Assembly (NCBI RefSeq): GCF_014042355.1
Contig: NZ_JACEZU010000012.1
Location: forward strand, 163,689-227,688
DNA length: 64,000 bases
Reading direction: 5' to 3'
DNA from: Rugamonas apoptosis
GTDB lineage: Bacteria; Pseudomonadota; Gammaproteobacteria; Burkholderiales; Burkholderiaceae_D
Shown piece by piece: positions 26,339-34,338 of this stretch. The notes under the pieces were generated by a model, which saw only the letters and a program-made list of their open reading frames with translations, was not told the origin of the DNA and did no database searches. A program made the translations under genes and the position numbers. Numbering within the stretch: position 1 is the first letter of the stretch; every line of letters begins with the position of its first letter.

Positions 26339-27517
26339 TCAGGGTTGCAGGCGCTGCTTCAGCCAGGTACCGTCAGGCTGGCGCACATACACGATGCGGT
26401 CGTGGAAGCGCGAGCGCCGGCCTTGCCAGAACTCGATGCGCTCGGGCACCAGACGGTAGCCGCCCCAGTAGTCGGGACGTTTGGGCTGCTCGCCTTGGGC
26501 CTGGGCCACGGCTTCATAGTTTTCCTCCATCTGCGCCCGGCTGCCGATGGGCGCGCTCTGCTTCGAGGCCAGCGCGGCCAACTGGCTCTTCACGGGCCGG
26601 CTGTAGAAGTACTTGTCGCTTTCCTCAGGCGAAGTTTTCTCCACCCGGCCTTCGATGCGCACCTGGCGCTCCACCTCGCTCCAGAAGAACAGCAGCGCCG
26701 CGTTGGGATTGACGGCCAACTGCTGGCCCTTCTGGCTGTCGTAATTCGTGTACCACGTGAAGCCACGTTCGTCGTACTGCTTGATCAACACGATACGCGA
26801 CGTCGGTTTGCCTTCCGCATCCACCGTCGCCACGCTCATCGCGTTCGCTTCCGCCACCTGGGCGTTGAGCGCCTCGTCGAACCACTTCGAGAACTGGGCG
26901 ATCGGGTTGGCCAGCACGTCCTCTTCGCTCAGGCTGGCCAGGCCGTAATCGAGCCGCAAATCGGCCAGCGTCTGCGCGCTGGTGGGCACGATGCCACGGC
27001 GGCGCTGCATGGCCTGGCCCAGCAACTCCATCTGTTCGTCCGTGAACAAACGCTTGGCCATGGGCGCGATCTGGGTTTCCTCGGTCAGCATGTGGGCCGC
27101 GTAGGCTTCGCTGAAGCGGTTCACATCGTCCACCGACAGGGGCGTACTGACACCATTGGCAATTTTATCAAGTTGTGATTTAAGTATAGTCCATTCCGCG
27201 TCCATACGCTCGTGATCCGCCAGGATACCGGGCACCACGGCCGCCAGCAGGGCGGCGTCGGCGCCGCGCGCGGTCGCTTGCAGCATGGGCATCAAGTCTT
27301 GCTCCTCATCGCCATGGTGCATGGGCGCGGCGGTATCGAAGTACTTCAGTACCGCTTCGGCTGCCTTCTGGGCGGCCGTGTCGGCGCCATGCTGGGGCAG
27401 GTGGCCCAGCAGGTTCTGCAGCGTTTGCAGTTGCTTGCGGATGCGATCGTGGCAGTGTTTGAGGACAGCGATCGGCTGGTTGAAATCGGGCGCGGTATCG
27501 ATCAGGGAGTTGCTCAT
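26339..27517 (-). CDS. pdxH: Hemerythrin-like domain fused to pyridoxamine 5'-phosphate oxidase
   Basis: A 392-residue fusion in one uninterrupted frame. Residues 1-175 form a hemerythrin/HHE domain with the likely di-iron ligands: HCHD at 21-24, HHGDEE at 67-72, DHE at 101-103 and HMLTEE at 142-147. Residues 181-392 are a complete PdxH, which oxidises pyridoxamine/pyridoxine 5'-phosphate to pyridoxal phosphate with FMN and oxygen. Its motifs are NAMSVATVDAEGKPTSRIVLIK, FTWYTNYDSQKGQQLAVNP, ALLFFWSEVERQVRIEG, and the terminal YRLVPERIEFWQGRRSRFHDR. The usual PdxH is about 210-230 residues. ATG 27517 is the chosen start. An oxygen- or iron-sensing role for the added domain is inference. Confidence 0.92.
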   Translation of the reverse strand: MSNSLIDTAPDFNQPIAVLKHCHDRIRKQLQTLQNLLGHLPQHGADTAAQKAAEAVLKYFDTAAPMHHGDEEQDLMPMLQATARGADAALLAAVVPGILADHERMDAEWTILKSQLDKIANGVSTPLSVDDVNRFSEAYAAHMLTEETQIAPMAKRLFTDEQMELLGQAMQRRRGIVPTSAQTLADLRLDYGLASLSEEDVLANPIAQFSKWFDEALNAQVAEANAMSVATVDAEGKPTSRIVLIKQYDERGFTWYTNYDSQKGQQLAVNPNAALLFFWSEVERQVRIEGRVEKTSPEESDKYFYSRPVKSQLAALASKQSAPIGSRAQMEENYEAVAQAQGEQPKRPDYWGGYRLVPERIEFWQGRRSRFHDRIVYVRQPDGTWLKQRLQP

Positions 27518-27623
27518 GGATGGTCTCGGAAAAAGCGCGTGGAAGGAGGGCGGCAGGAGTTGACTGGCTGCCAACTAAAGCATTCTAAAATAATTTTGCC
27601 AGCGCGTCCGTTAAAATGGCGGG

Positions 27624-28589
27624 ATGAACAGTACCGATATCAATAGCATGCCAATTATTGGCGACGAGGTCGATTTCGAGCGCCGCTTTGGCGGCATCGC
27701 GCGGCTGTACGGGGCCGCCGCGCTGGAACGTTTCCGCAGTGCCCACATCTGCGTGATCGGCGTGGGCGGGGTGGGCTCGTGGGCGGTCGAAGCGCTGGCC
27801 CGCAGCGCCATCGGCCGGCTCACGCTGATCGACCTGGACAACGTGGCCGAGTCCAACATCAACCGCCAGATCCAGGCCTTGACGGGCACCGTCGGCCAGG
27901 CCAAGGTGACGGCGCTGGCCGAGCGCATCGCCCAGATCAATCCCTACTGCCAGGTGCGCCAGGTGGAGGATTTCATCACGCCGGACAACCTGGACCAGAT
28001 GATAGGCGGCCAGGGCTACGACTATGTGCTCGATGCCATCGACAGCGCCAAGGCCAAGGCGGCCCTGCTGGCCTATTGCCGCGCGCATGGTATCCCGCTG
28101 ATGATGATCGGCAGCGCCGGCGGCCAGACCGACCCGACCCAGATCCAGGTGCGCGACCTGGCCCGCACGGAACAGGAACCGCTGCTCAAGCGCGTGCGCA
28201 AGCTGATGCGCAACCAGTACGGCTTCCCGCGCGGCACCAAGAACAAGTTCAACGTGGACGCCGTATTCTCGATGGAACCGCTCAAGTTTCCCGAGTCGGG
28301 TGAGACGTGCGCCGTGGATGGCGACGACCGCGGCGGCGTGACGGGCTTGAACTGCGCCGGTTTCGGCTCGGCCATGGTGGTCACGGCCAGCTTTGGCATG
28401 GTGGCCGCCAGCCATATGTTGCGCAAGCTGGCCGACAGTGTGGCCGTGGCGCCGGAAGTGGCGACTGATTTGACGTCCGCGGCGGCGCCTGAGGTTGTGG
28501 GCGTGGCGGGGGGCGAGGTGGCCCCGGAAGCGGCGGGCCAGCCGGCCGCCACGCCGGACGTGCGCAGCACGCCCGCCACCGCAGCCTGA
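27624..28589 (+). CDS. tcdA: tRNA threonylcarbamoyladenosine dehydratase TcdA
   Basis: A 321-residue E1-like enzyme (ThiF/HesA fold) that cyclises t6A to ct6A in tRNA. DFERRFGGIARLYGAAAL is the family opening, GVGGVGSWAVEALARS the adenylate loop, and DLDNVAESNINRQIQAL the E1-type motif. GSAGGQTDPTQIQVRDLARTEQEPLLKRVRKLMR is typical of TcdA. The C-terminal 50 residues are an Ala/Pro/Val-rich tail absent from most homologues. It is divergent from the pdxH fusion. The t6A precursor enzyme Sua5 is also in the window, at 16.1 kb. Confidence 0.95.
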   Translation: MNSTDINSMPIIGDEVDFERRFGGIARLYGAAALERFRSAHICVIGVGGVGSWAVEALARSAIGRLTLIDLDNVAESNINRQIQALTGTVGQAKVTALAERIAQINPYCQVRQVEDFITPDNLDQMIGGQGYDYVLDAIDSAKAKAALLAYCRAHGIPLMMIGSAGGQTDPTQIQVRDLARTEQEPLLKRVRKLMRNQYGFPRGTKNKFNVDAVFSMEPLKFPESGETCAVDGDDRGGVTGLNCAGFGSAMVVTASFGMVAASHMLRKLADSVAVAPEVATDLTSAAAPEVVGVAGGEVAPEAAGQPAATPDVRSTPATAA

Positions 28590-28617
28590 CCGGCGCTTTC
28601 CGCGCCGGCCCGCGCGC

Positions 28618-29130
28618 TCAGTGCCGCCGGGCGCGCAGCACGCGGTACACGCCGTCCGGCGTTCCTGAACGCATCAGCGCCACCTGGGCGTGCTGCCATA
28701 TCACCGGCGTGGTGATCAGCGCTTCCGGCGCGGGCGCGTGGCGCGTCAGCGTCACGTGCGGACGGAAGGGACCGTGGCTGTCGGCCGTGAACCCGGCCCG
28801 CGCCAGCGCGCCGGTCAATTGTTCCTGCAAGGCCAGCAGCGCCGGCGGCGGGGCGCGCATGCCGGCCCAGGCGATGCGCTGGCCGCTGAAGTAGCCCAGC
28901 ATATCGAATTCCAGTCGCAGCGGCGGCACCGACAGTTCATCCAGGATCGCCATCAGCGGCGCCACGGCGGCGGCCGGCTGCCAGCCCAGGAAGGCCAGCG
29001 TCAGATGCAGATTGGCCGTCACCACGGGGCGGCCCCGCACCAGCGTCTGCCAGGGGGCGAGCGCATCCCGCTCGGCCGGCTCGGGCCAGAGCGCAAAAAA
29101 CAACTTCTGTGGTCCGTGATCGTCGTGCAT
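28618..29130 (-). CDS. thpR: RNA 2',3'-cyclic phosphodiesterase (2H family)
   Basis: A 170-residue 2H phosphoesterase. The two catalytic HxTx motifs are visible as HLTLAFLG (about residues 42-49) and HVTLTRH (about 125-131). The family was first known as 2'-5' RNA ligase LigT and hydrolyses 2',3'-cyclic phosphates on RNA. The start ATG 29130 gives MHDDHGPQKLFFALWP, the expected N-terminus. It is convergent with tcdA and divergent from the FKBP gene. Confidence 0.93.
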   Translation of the reverse strand: MHDDHGPQKLFFALWPEPAERDALAPWQTLVRGRPVVTANLHLTLAFLGWQPAAAVAPLMAILDELSVPPLRLEFDMLGYFSGQRIAWAGMRAPPPALLALQEQLTGALARAGFTADSHGPFRPHVTLTRHAPAPEALITTPVIWQHAQVALMRSGTPDGVYRVLRARRH

Positions 29131-29143
29131 AAAAGGCAGGTTT

Positions 29144-29152
29144 TGCTATGAT
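29144..29152 (+). promoter_or_regulatory. Candidate extended -10 promoter of the FKBP gene
   Basis: The sequence TGcTATGAT lies about 85 bases before the FKBP start and matches an extended -10 element. The -35 region is poor, as is usual for extended -10 promoters. Confidence 0.4.
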
Positions 29153-29235
29153 GATGCCGCTCCACCTTGGTGCCCCGGCAAGCCGGAGCGGCAAGCCGGG
29201 GCGGCCAAGTTCAACTCTGACCGAAAGAATACAAC

Positions 29236-29784
29236 ATGATGCGTCGTTTCATTACCCTCGCTTTCTGCGGCGCCAGCGTCGCCATGGCCGCCATGCCGGC
29301 CCAGGCCCAGGACCAGGCTGCCGGCATGCCTGCCGCCAGTGCACCGGCCGCCAGCGTGCCTGCCGCCGACACGCCGGCCACTGCGCCAGCCGCCGCCGTG
29401 GTGCCGGGATCGGCCAGCCCAGGCCCGTTGGCCGAACAGCTCATCGTCACCGACGCCAAGCTAGGCCACGGCAAGGAAGCCATGGCCGGCTCCACCGTCC
29501 GGGTCCATTACACGGGCTGGCTGTACCGTCCGCTGGCACGTAATTTCCGCGGCAAGAAGTTCGACTCCTCGCGCGACCCTGGCCGCGAACCGCTGGAATT
29601 CCCGCTGGGCGCAGGCAAGGTCATCAAGGGCTGGGACCAGGGCGTGCAAGGCATGAAAGTGGGCGGCAAGCGCACCCTGATCATCCCCGCCGACCTGGCT
29701 TACGGTTCGCGCGGCGCGCCCGGTGGCGACATCCCACCGAATTCCGCGCTGCTGTTCGAAGTCGAACTGATGGACGTGAAATAA
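29236..29784 (+). CDS. Exported FKBP-type peptidyl-prolyl isomerase
   Basis: A 182-residue exported FKBP. The signal peptide (MMRRFITLAFCGASVAMAAMPAQAQ) is followed by an Ala/Pro-rich linker to about residue 65, then one FKBP domain. The domain has VRVHYTGWLY, KKFDSSRDPGREPLEFPLGAGKVIKGWDQGVQGMKVGGKRTLIIPADLAYGSRG and IPPNSALLFEVELMDV. It should catalyse prolyl isomerisation in the periplasm. It lies 82 bases upstream of cysK but with no functional link. Confidence 0.94.
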   Translation: MMRRFITLAFCGASVAMAAMPAQAQDQAAGMPAASAPAASVPAADTPATAPAAAVVPGSASPGPLAEQLIVTDAKLGHGKEAMAGSTVRVHYTGWLYRPLARNFRGKKFDSSRDPGREPLEFPLGAGKVIKGWDQGVQGMKVGGKRTLIIPADLAYGSRGAPGGDIPPNSALLFEVELMDVK

Positions 29785-29866
29785 GGCGGAGCCAGCACCA
29801 GCCGCTCCCGCATGCAATAAAAAGCGGTAGACTATTGATTCGAATTCCACCCGCGGAGAACAACAA

Positions 29867-30799
29867 ATGAAGATCGCCAACGACGTCACCGAATTGATCG
29901 GCAACACCCCGCTGGTACGCCTGAACCGCCTGGGCGCCGGCGCCGGCGCGCAGATCCTGGCCAAGCTGGAATATGCCAACCCGGCCCACAGCGTGAAAGA
30001 CCGCATCGGCCTGGCCATGATCGAGGCGGCCGAGACGGCTGGCCAGATCCGGCCCGACACCATCATCGTCGAACCGACCAGCGGCAATACCGGTATCGCG
30101 CTGGCCATGGTGTGCGCCGCGCGCGGCTATCGCTGCACGCTGGTCATGCCCGACACCATGAGCCGCGAGCGGCGCATGCTGTTGCGTGCCTACGGCGCCG
30201 AACTGGTGCTCACGCCGGGCGCCGAAGGCATGCTGGGCGCCATCCGCAAGGCCGAGGAAATGTGCGCGGCCGACCCGCGCTGCCTGATGCCGCAGCAATT
30301 TAACAACCCCGCCAATCCCGCCGTGCACCGCCGCACGACGGCCGAGGAAATCTGGCGCGATACGGAGGGCCGGATCGACATCCTGGTGGCTGGCGTGGGC
30401 ACGGGCGGCACCATCACCGGCGTGGGCGAAGTGATCAAGGCCCGCAAGCCTGGCTTCCAGTGCATCGCCGTGGAGCCGGAAGCGTCGCCCATGCTGTCCA
30501 AGGGCACCAAGGGCCCGCACCCGATCCAGGGCATCGGCGCCGGCTTCGTGCCGGGCGTGTTGAACACCAAGGTCTATGACGAAGTGGTGTGCGTCAGCAA
30601 TGACAACGCCTTCGCCACGGCGCGCGAGGCGGCACGGCAGGAAGGGTTGCTGGTGGGGATATCGTCCGGCGCGGCGCTGTGGGCGGCCATACAGGTGGCC
30701 CAGCGGCCGGAAAACGCGGGCAAGATGATCGTCACCATCGTGCCGTCGTTCGGCGAACGCTACCTGAGCACGCCGCTGTACGCCAACCTGGCGGACTGA
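29867..30799 (+). CDS. cysK: Cysteine synthase A (O-acetylserine sulfhydrylase)
   Basis: A 310-residue PLP enzyme that makes cysteine from O-acetylserine and sulfide. The PLP Lys is in NPAHSVKDRIG, the substrate loop in EPTSGNTGIALAMVCAARGY, and the phosphate-binding glycine loop in VAGVGTGGTITGVGEVIK. IQGIGAGFVPGVL is the region that contacts serine acetyltransferase. Length and motifs favour CysK over CysM. A ggag ribosome site precedes ATG 29867. Confidence 0.95.
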   Translation: MKIANDVTELIGNTPLVRLNRLGAGAGAQILAKLEYANPAHSVKDRIGLAMIEAAETAGQIRPDTIIVEPTSGNTGIALAMVCAARGYRCTLVMPDTMSRERRMLLRAYGAELVLTPGAEGMLGAIRKAEEMCAADPRCLMPQQFNNPANPAVHRRTTAEEIWRDTEGRIDILVAGVGTGGTITGVGEVIKARKPGFQCIAVEPEASPMLSKGTKGPHPIQGIGAGFVPGVLNTKVYDEVVCVSNDNAFATAREAARQEGLLVGISSGAALWAAIQVAQRPENAGKMIVTIVPSFGERYLSTPLYANLAD

Positions 30800-30836
30800 G
30801 AACGGACGCGGCGCCGCACGGGCGCCGCTGCTTACA

Positions 30837-30866
30837 ACAACGGCCGGCTTGCATGCCGGCCGTTGT
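30837..30866. terminator. Hairpin between convergent cysK and the cation transporter
   Basis: A perfect 12-bp stem (acaacggccggc at 30837-30848 with its complement at 30855-30866) encloses loop ttgcat. It lies between the cysK stop and the stop of the leftward CDF gene, so it can serve both. The tail attta on the right is T-poor, so termination may be only moderate. Confidence 0.6.
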
Positions 30867-30868
30867 AT

Positions 30869-32014
30869 TTAATGCCGGTGATCGTGATCGTGGCCATGTT
30901 CATGGCCGTGCTCATGACCGTGTTCGTGATCGTGATCGTGTTTGTGGTCATGGTCGTGGTCATGGTCGTGGTCATGCGGATGATCGCCGGCATGGCTGTC
31001 CACTATGCCCTGATCGTGCAGGCTGCAGGCGTGGACGGTGGTGCCCTGTTCGATTTGCAGCGTGCAGTGGTGGATCGCATAGTCCTGCTTGAGCTGGTTG
31101 GTGATGGCGTCCATCGCCACGTCGCCCGGATAGCCGGCCGGCATCACCAGGTGGACCGTCAGGGCCGTCTCGGTAGTGCTCATGGCCCAGATGTGCAGGT
31201 CGTGGATACCGCTCACCCCGTCGCGCCCGCGCAGGAACTGCTCCACTTCGCCATGGTTCACGCCATCGGGCACGGCCGCCATCATCATGCGCAGCGACAT
31301 CTTCAGCAGCGACCATGTGCTCCACGCGATGATGGCCACGATGGAAATACTGACCAGCGGATCGAGCCAGGTCCAGCCCGTGTACATCACGGCCAGGCCG
31401 GCCAGCAGCACGCCCAGCGAGATGGCCGCGTCGGCCGCCATGTGCAGGTAGGCGCCACGGATGTTGATGTCGTCCTTGCTGCCGGCCATGAACAGCCAAG
31501 CCGAGAAACCGTTGATGGCGATGCCCACCGCCGCCACCACCGACACCGTCAGGCCCGCCACTGGCGACGGATGCAGCAATTGCTGGATCGCCTCCCAGGC
31601 GATGGCGCCGCAGGCCAGCATCAGCAACATGGAATTGAACAGCGCCGCCAGCATGGAACTGCTGCGCATGCCGTAGGTATAGCGCCCGTCCGGCAAGCGC
31701 TTGGCCAGGATGGCCGCCACCCAGGCCAGCATCAGGCCCAGCACGTCCGACAGGTTGTGGCCGGCGTCGGCCATCAGCGCCGTGGAATTGGCGATGAAGC
31801 CGTAGATGAATTCGATCGCCGTGAACGCGCTGTTGAGCACGATGGCGATGGCGAACGCGCGGGCGTGGGTGGTCGGGTCGCCGTGGTGGTGATGGTGGCC
31901 GTGACCGTGGCCATGATCGTGGCCGCACGCCGCGCCTTTGGCGGCGGGCGCGTGGCCGTGCGGATGGTCGTGCTGAGCATGGTCATGCCCGTGGTGGTCG
32001 TGGTGGCGGCTCAT
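30869..32014 (-). CDS. Cation diffusion facilitator (CzcD/DmeF-type) with His-rich ends
   Basis: A 381-residue divalent-cation efflux protein of the inner membrane. Residues 1-46 and about 343-381 are very His/Asp-rich metal-binding tails (for example HGHGHHHHHGD and DHDHDHKHDHDH). Between them are six membrane helices. The transport site residues are seen in ADAGHNLSD (helix 2) and HMAADAAIS (helix 5), followed by the cytoplasmic domain. Zinc, cobalt or nickel are likely substrates. The stop region is a GC-rich low-complexity repeat. It overlaps the ArsR-type repressor gene by 4 bases, so both are on one message controlled by that repressor. Confidence 0.93.
   Translation of the reverse strand: MSRHHDHHGHDHAQHDHPHGHAPAAKGAACGHDHGHGHGHHHHHGDPTTHARAFAIAIVLNSAFTAIEFIYGFIANSTALMADAGHNLSDVLGLMLAWVAAILAKRLPDGRYTYGMRSSSMLAALFNSMLLMLACGAIAWEAIQQLLHPSPVAGLTVSVVAAVGIAINGFSAWLFMAGSKDDINIRGAYLHMAADAAISLGVLLAGLAVMYTGWTWLDPLVSISIVAIIAWSTWSLLKMSLRMMMAAVPDGVNHGEVEQFLRGRDGVSGIHDLHIWAMSTTETALTVHLVMPAGYPGDVAMDAITNQLKQDYAIHHCTLQIEQGTTVHACSLHDQGIVDSHAGDHPHDHDHDHDHDHKHDHDHEHGHEHGHEHGHDHDHRH
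30872..30990. repeat. Low-complexity repeats encoding the His-rich tail
   Basis: Short degenerate units of the type gtcatg/gatcgtg repeat many times and encode alternating His/Asp, His/Glu and His/Gly at the C-terminus of the cation transporter. The tract probably varies in length between strains. Confidence 0.8.
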
Positions 32015-32328
32015 GCTTCATTTCCCGAAGTAGGTTCGGCGATATGTTCCAGCATATCGCACAGGACGTCGCTGATGTGGCCATCGGCGGCGGTGTAGAA
32101 CACTTGTTTGCCATGCCGTTCCGACTTGACGATGCGGGCCGCGCGCAGCAGGCGCAAGTGGTGGCTCACCAGCGAGCCGCTCAGGTGCAGCGAAGCGGCG
32201 ATGGCGCTCACGGCCACCGGCGTGGTCAGGCAGGCCAGCACGATGCGCAAGCGGGTTGGATCGCCCAGCAAGTGGAACAGGTCGGCCAGTTGCGCGATGG
32301 CGGGATCGGATTCGGCGTAGGATTTCAT
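32011..32328 (-). CDS. ArsR/SmtB-family metal-responsive repressor
   Basis: A 105-residue winged-helix repressor. The DNA-reading helix is in VSAIAASLHLSGSLVSHHLRLLRAARIV. The C-terminal helix reads DGHISDVLCDMLEHIAE; its D-x-H, then 11 residues to H, then 3 to E, reproduces the alpha5 zinc site of SmtB/CzrA. No Cys of the alpha3N site is present, so zinc (or cobalt/nickel) is the likely inducer. The start is ATG 32328 or ATG 32337, both touching the operator. No ribosome site is seen, so a leaderless message is possible. The downstream CDF exporter overlaps by 4 bases. Confidence 0.93.
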   Translation of the reverse strand: MKSYAESDPAIAQLADLFHLLGDPTRLRIVLACLTTPVAVSAIAASLHLSGSLVSHHLRLLRAARIVKSERHGKQVFYTAADGHISDVLCDMLEHIAEPTSGNEA

Positions 32329-32329
32329 G

Positions 32330-32361
32330 GCTAACATATGAATAGGTGTTCATATGTTAGC
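32330..32361. promoter_or_regulatory. ArsR/SmtB operator (perfect 13-bp inverted repeat)
   Basis: Arms gctaacatatgaa and ttcatatgttagc are perfect complements around a 6-base spacer (taggtg). They contain the ArsR-family core TGAA-N6-TTCA. The site lies directly at the start of the repressor gene, so repressor binding would block transcription of its own gene and the cation exporter. Confidence 0.85.
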
Positions 32362-32412
32362 AGAAAACGACGTGTAGTGGCAGCCGCCATCAGGACGGCG
32401 GGGTACCGCGCC

Positions 32413-32997
32413 TTACTTTTGCATTTCCGCCTGCACCAGGTTGCGGGTCTTGGGGTCGAGCTTTTGGACGGCCTTGGCCAGTTTTTCGCCGTTCTGGATG
32501 GCCAGCAGTTGTTCGGCCGTCAGGCTCTTGGCTTGCAGCACGGGCGCCGGTGGCGGCACGGGTTTGAAGAACAGGGCCTGGCCACCCAGCACCAGCAAGG
32601 CGCTGAGCACGGACACGGCCGCCGCCGCGCCCAGCAAGCGCCATTCTCGCGGGGAGAAACCACCCTCCATGGGCGCGCCGGATGCGGGCACGGCTAAGGT
32701 AGGGGCTGAGGTTGAGCCTGATTGTGCAGGCGCAGCGGACGGTGTGCCCGCTGCTTCGGCCGCGCTACGGCCGGCAGCCGTCACCGCTGGCGCGACGGGC
32801 GCATTCGGCAAACCACCGGCCGCGCGCGCGTGCTGCGCCAGGTCGCGCGAGGCCGCCTCGATCAGCGCCACATGGCGTTCCACGGTCTCCTCCAGCACCG
32901 CTTCGTTCAGGGCCACCAGCGCGAAGATGGGATCGTCGATGTCGATCCGCACGCCGGTCTTGTCGAATACGAGGCTGCGCAGCTTGTGCTGGTCCAT
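32413..32997 (-). CDS. TraM-like membrane-anchored protein
   Basis: A 194-residue protein starting MDQHKLRSLVFDKTGVRIDIDDPIFALVALNEAVL. The helical region with DDPI and a later N-E resembles the N-terminus of IncP TraM. An Ala/Pro-rich linker follows (about 70-125), then one membrane helix (LLGAAAAVSVLSALLVLGGQALFF) and a short C-terminal helical tail. It begins 5 bases after the TraL-like stop, matching the traL-traM order of IncP plasmids. No other transfer genes are next to it. The TraM assignment rests on the neighbour and a short N-terminal resemblance, so it is moderate. Confidence 0.68.
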   Translation of the reverse strand: MDQHKLRSLVFDKTGVRIDIDDPIFALVALNEAVLEETVERHVALIEAASRDLAQHARAAGGLPNAPVAPAVTAAGRSAAEAAGTPSAAPAQSGSTSAPTLAVPASGAPMEGGFSPREWRLLGAAAAVSVLSALLVLGGQALFFKPVPPPAPVLQAKSLTAEQLLAIQNGEKLAKAVQKLDPKTRNLVQAEMQK

Positions 32998-33002
32998 GGG
33001 CC

Positions 33003-33731
33003 TTACCACTGCACTTTGTCGAGTTGTTCAAACAGGTCGCGGAACACGACCTTGATGCGCTGCTTCTCCATCACGTTGAACTTGTCGCTTTCCTTGACTT
33101 CATTGGCCGTCAGGCGCGCCGTGTTCATCTTCTTGATGTCGGCGCCGAAGGTGTCGGCGTTGCGCTGGGTGAGCACCACCCGGCCCTTGACCCGCGCCGC
33201 GTTGTCGGCATAGGTCTGCGATTCCGTGAACTGCTTGCCGGACGCCGATTGCAGCAGGCCGAAGTGTTCGTTCTCCCACAGCACCAGCGGCACATTGGTC
33301 GACTTGGCGGTCGACACGAAACCCATGGCCGTGTCGTGCAGCGTGTCGCCGCCACCGACGATGGTGTGGATGTAGACCTTGCGGCCCGATTCCTCCAGCA
33401 GCGAGAAGCAATCGTTCTCGATCAGGTAGCCCATCAGCGGCGAGAAGGTGTTGGCGCCGTTGTCAACCACGCAGTTGCCATCCTCCTCCAGGATGTCGAT
33501 CATCAGGGCGTCGAAACGCTTGGGGTCGATGTTGCGGCTATCCGTCATCACCGGCACATGCTTGACCTCCATCGCCTTGTAGCGCGAGAAGGTGGCGTTT
33601 TCCTGGTCGGTGTCGTAGCAGCGCAGCGGCGCTTCATCCTTGCCCGCGATCCATTGGGCCAGGATGGTCGACACCAGCGTCTTGCCGATGCCGCCCTTGC
33701 CCTGGAGAATGAAATGTACCGTGTTTTGCAT
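33003..33731 (-). CDS. TraL-like P-loop ATPase (CobQ/ParA type)
   Basis: A 242-residue P-loop ATPase resembling IncP conjugation protein TraL along its length. It has the Walker A LQGKGGIGKT near the N-terminus, CYDTDQENATFSRYKA, CVVDNGANTFSPLMGYLI, VYIHTIVGGGDTLHDT and the C-terminal KQRIKVVFRDLFEQLD. ATG 33731 is preceded by a good agggag site. Here it sits among housekeeping genes (metal efflux, pncC) with only the TraM-like partner. An ancient captured pair or a non-conjugative role is possible. Confidence 0.85.
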   Translation of the reverse strand: MQNTVHFILQGKGGIGKTLVSTILAQWIAGKDEAPLRCYDTDQENATFSRYKAMEVKHVPVMTDSRNIDPKRFDALMIDILEEDGNCVVDNGANTFSPLMGYLIENDCFSLLEESGRKVYIHTIVGGGDTLHDTAMGFVSTAKSTNVPLVLWENEHFGLLQSASGKQFTESQTYADNAARVKGRVVLTQRNADTFGADIKKMNTARLTANEVKESDKFNVMEKQRIKVVFRDLFEQLDKVQW

Positions 33732-33852
33732 CGAAATACTCCCTGAGTCTGTGATTCCGTCGGACGTGCGGGGGCCGAGGGCCCGCCGCACAGCGTCGAG
33801 GGTAATTGTTTTGGGAGCGGATGGCAACCGGCCGGGCCGGCGCGGCGGCAAT

Positions 33853-34338
33853 TCAGTCGATAAAGCGCAGCAGGCCGCGCAGCGCGTGGATCACGGTCTG
33901 TTCGCGCACGGCCTGGCGGTCGCCGGGGAACACCAGGCGTTCCGTGTGCACCTGGTTGCCGTCGGACCAGCCGAAGCACACCGTGCCCACCGGCTTGCCC
34001 GGCACGGCCCCGGTGGGACCGGCGATGCCCGTCACGGACACGGCCACATGGGCGTTGCTGCCGGCCAGCGCGCCATTGGCCATGGCGGCCGCCACTTCCT
34101 CGCTCACGCTGCCCAGCTGCGCCATCAGCGCGGCCGACACGTCCAGCATTTCCGTCTTGGAAGCGTTGGAATAGGTGACGAAGCCGCAGTCGAACCAGCC
34201 GGTGGAACCGGCGATCTCCGTGATGGCCTGGGCGATGCCGCCCCCCGTGCACGATTCGGCCGTGGCCAGCAGCCAGCCTTTGCGCTGCAATGCCTGGCCT
34301 ACATTGGTGGCCAGTTCGATGATGGTGGGGGTGGTCAC
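33853..34338 (-). CDS. pncC: Nicotinamide-nucleotide amidase (CinA C-terminal domain)
   Basis: A 161-residue single-domain CinA-C protein. It deamidates nicotinamide mononucleotide to nicotinate mononucleotide in NAD recycling. The motifs LLATAESCTGGGIAQAITEIAGSTGWFDCGFVTYSN and SVTGIAGPTGAVPGKPVGTVCFG are diagnostic. The start GTG 34338 follows an aaggag ribosome site by 6 bases; the longer in-frame extension is not conserved in character. The N-terminal CinA domain is absent, as in the stand-alone PncC form. Confidence 0.94.
   Translation of the reverse strand: MTTPTIIELATNVGQALQRKGWLLATAESCTGGGIAQAITEIAGSTGWFDCGFVTYSNASKTEMLDVSAALMAQLGSVSEEVAAAMANGALAGSNAHVAVSVTGIAGPTGAVPGKPVGTVCFGWSDGNQVHTERLVFPGDRQAVREQTVIHALRGLLRFID

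Noticed and set aside
30863..32098. Rightward frame opposite the cation transporter
   Set aside because: Its valine/methionine-rich repeats are just the reverse reading of the His-rich tail codons.
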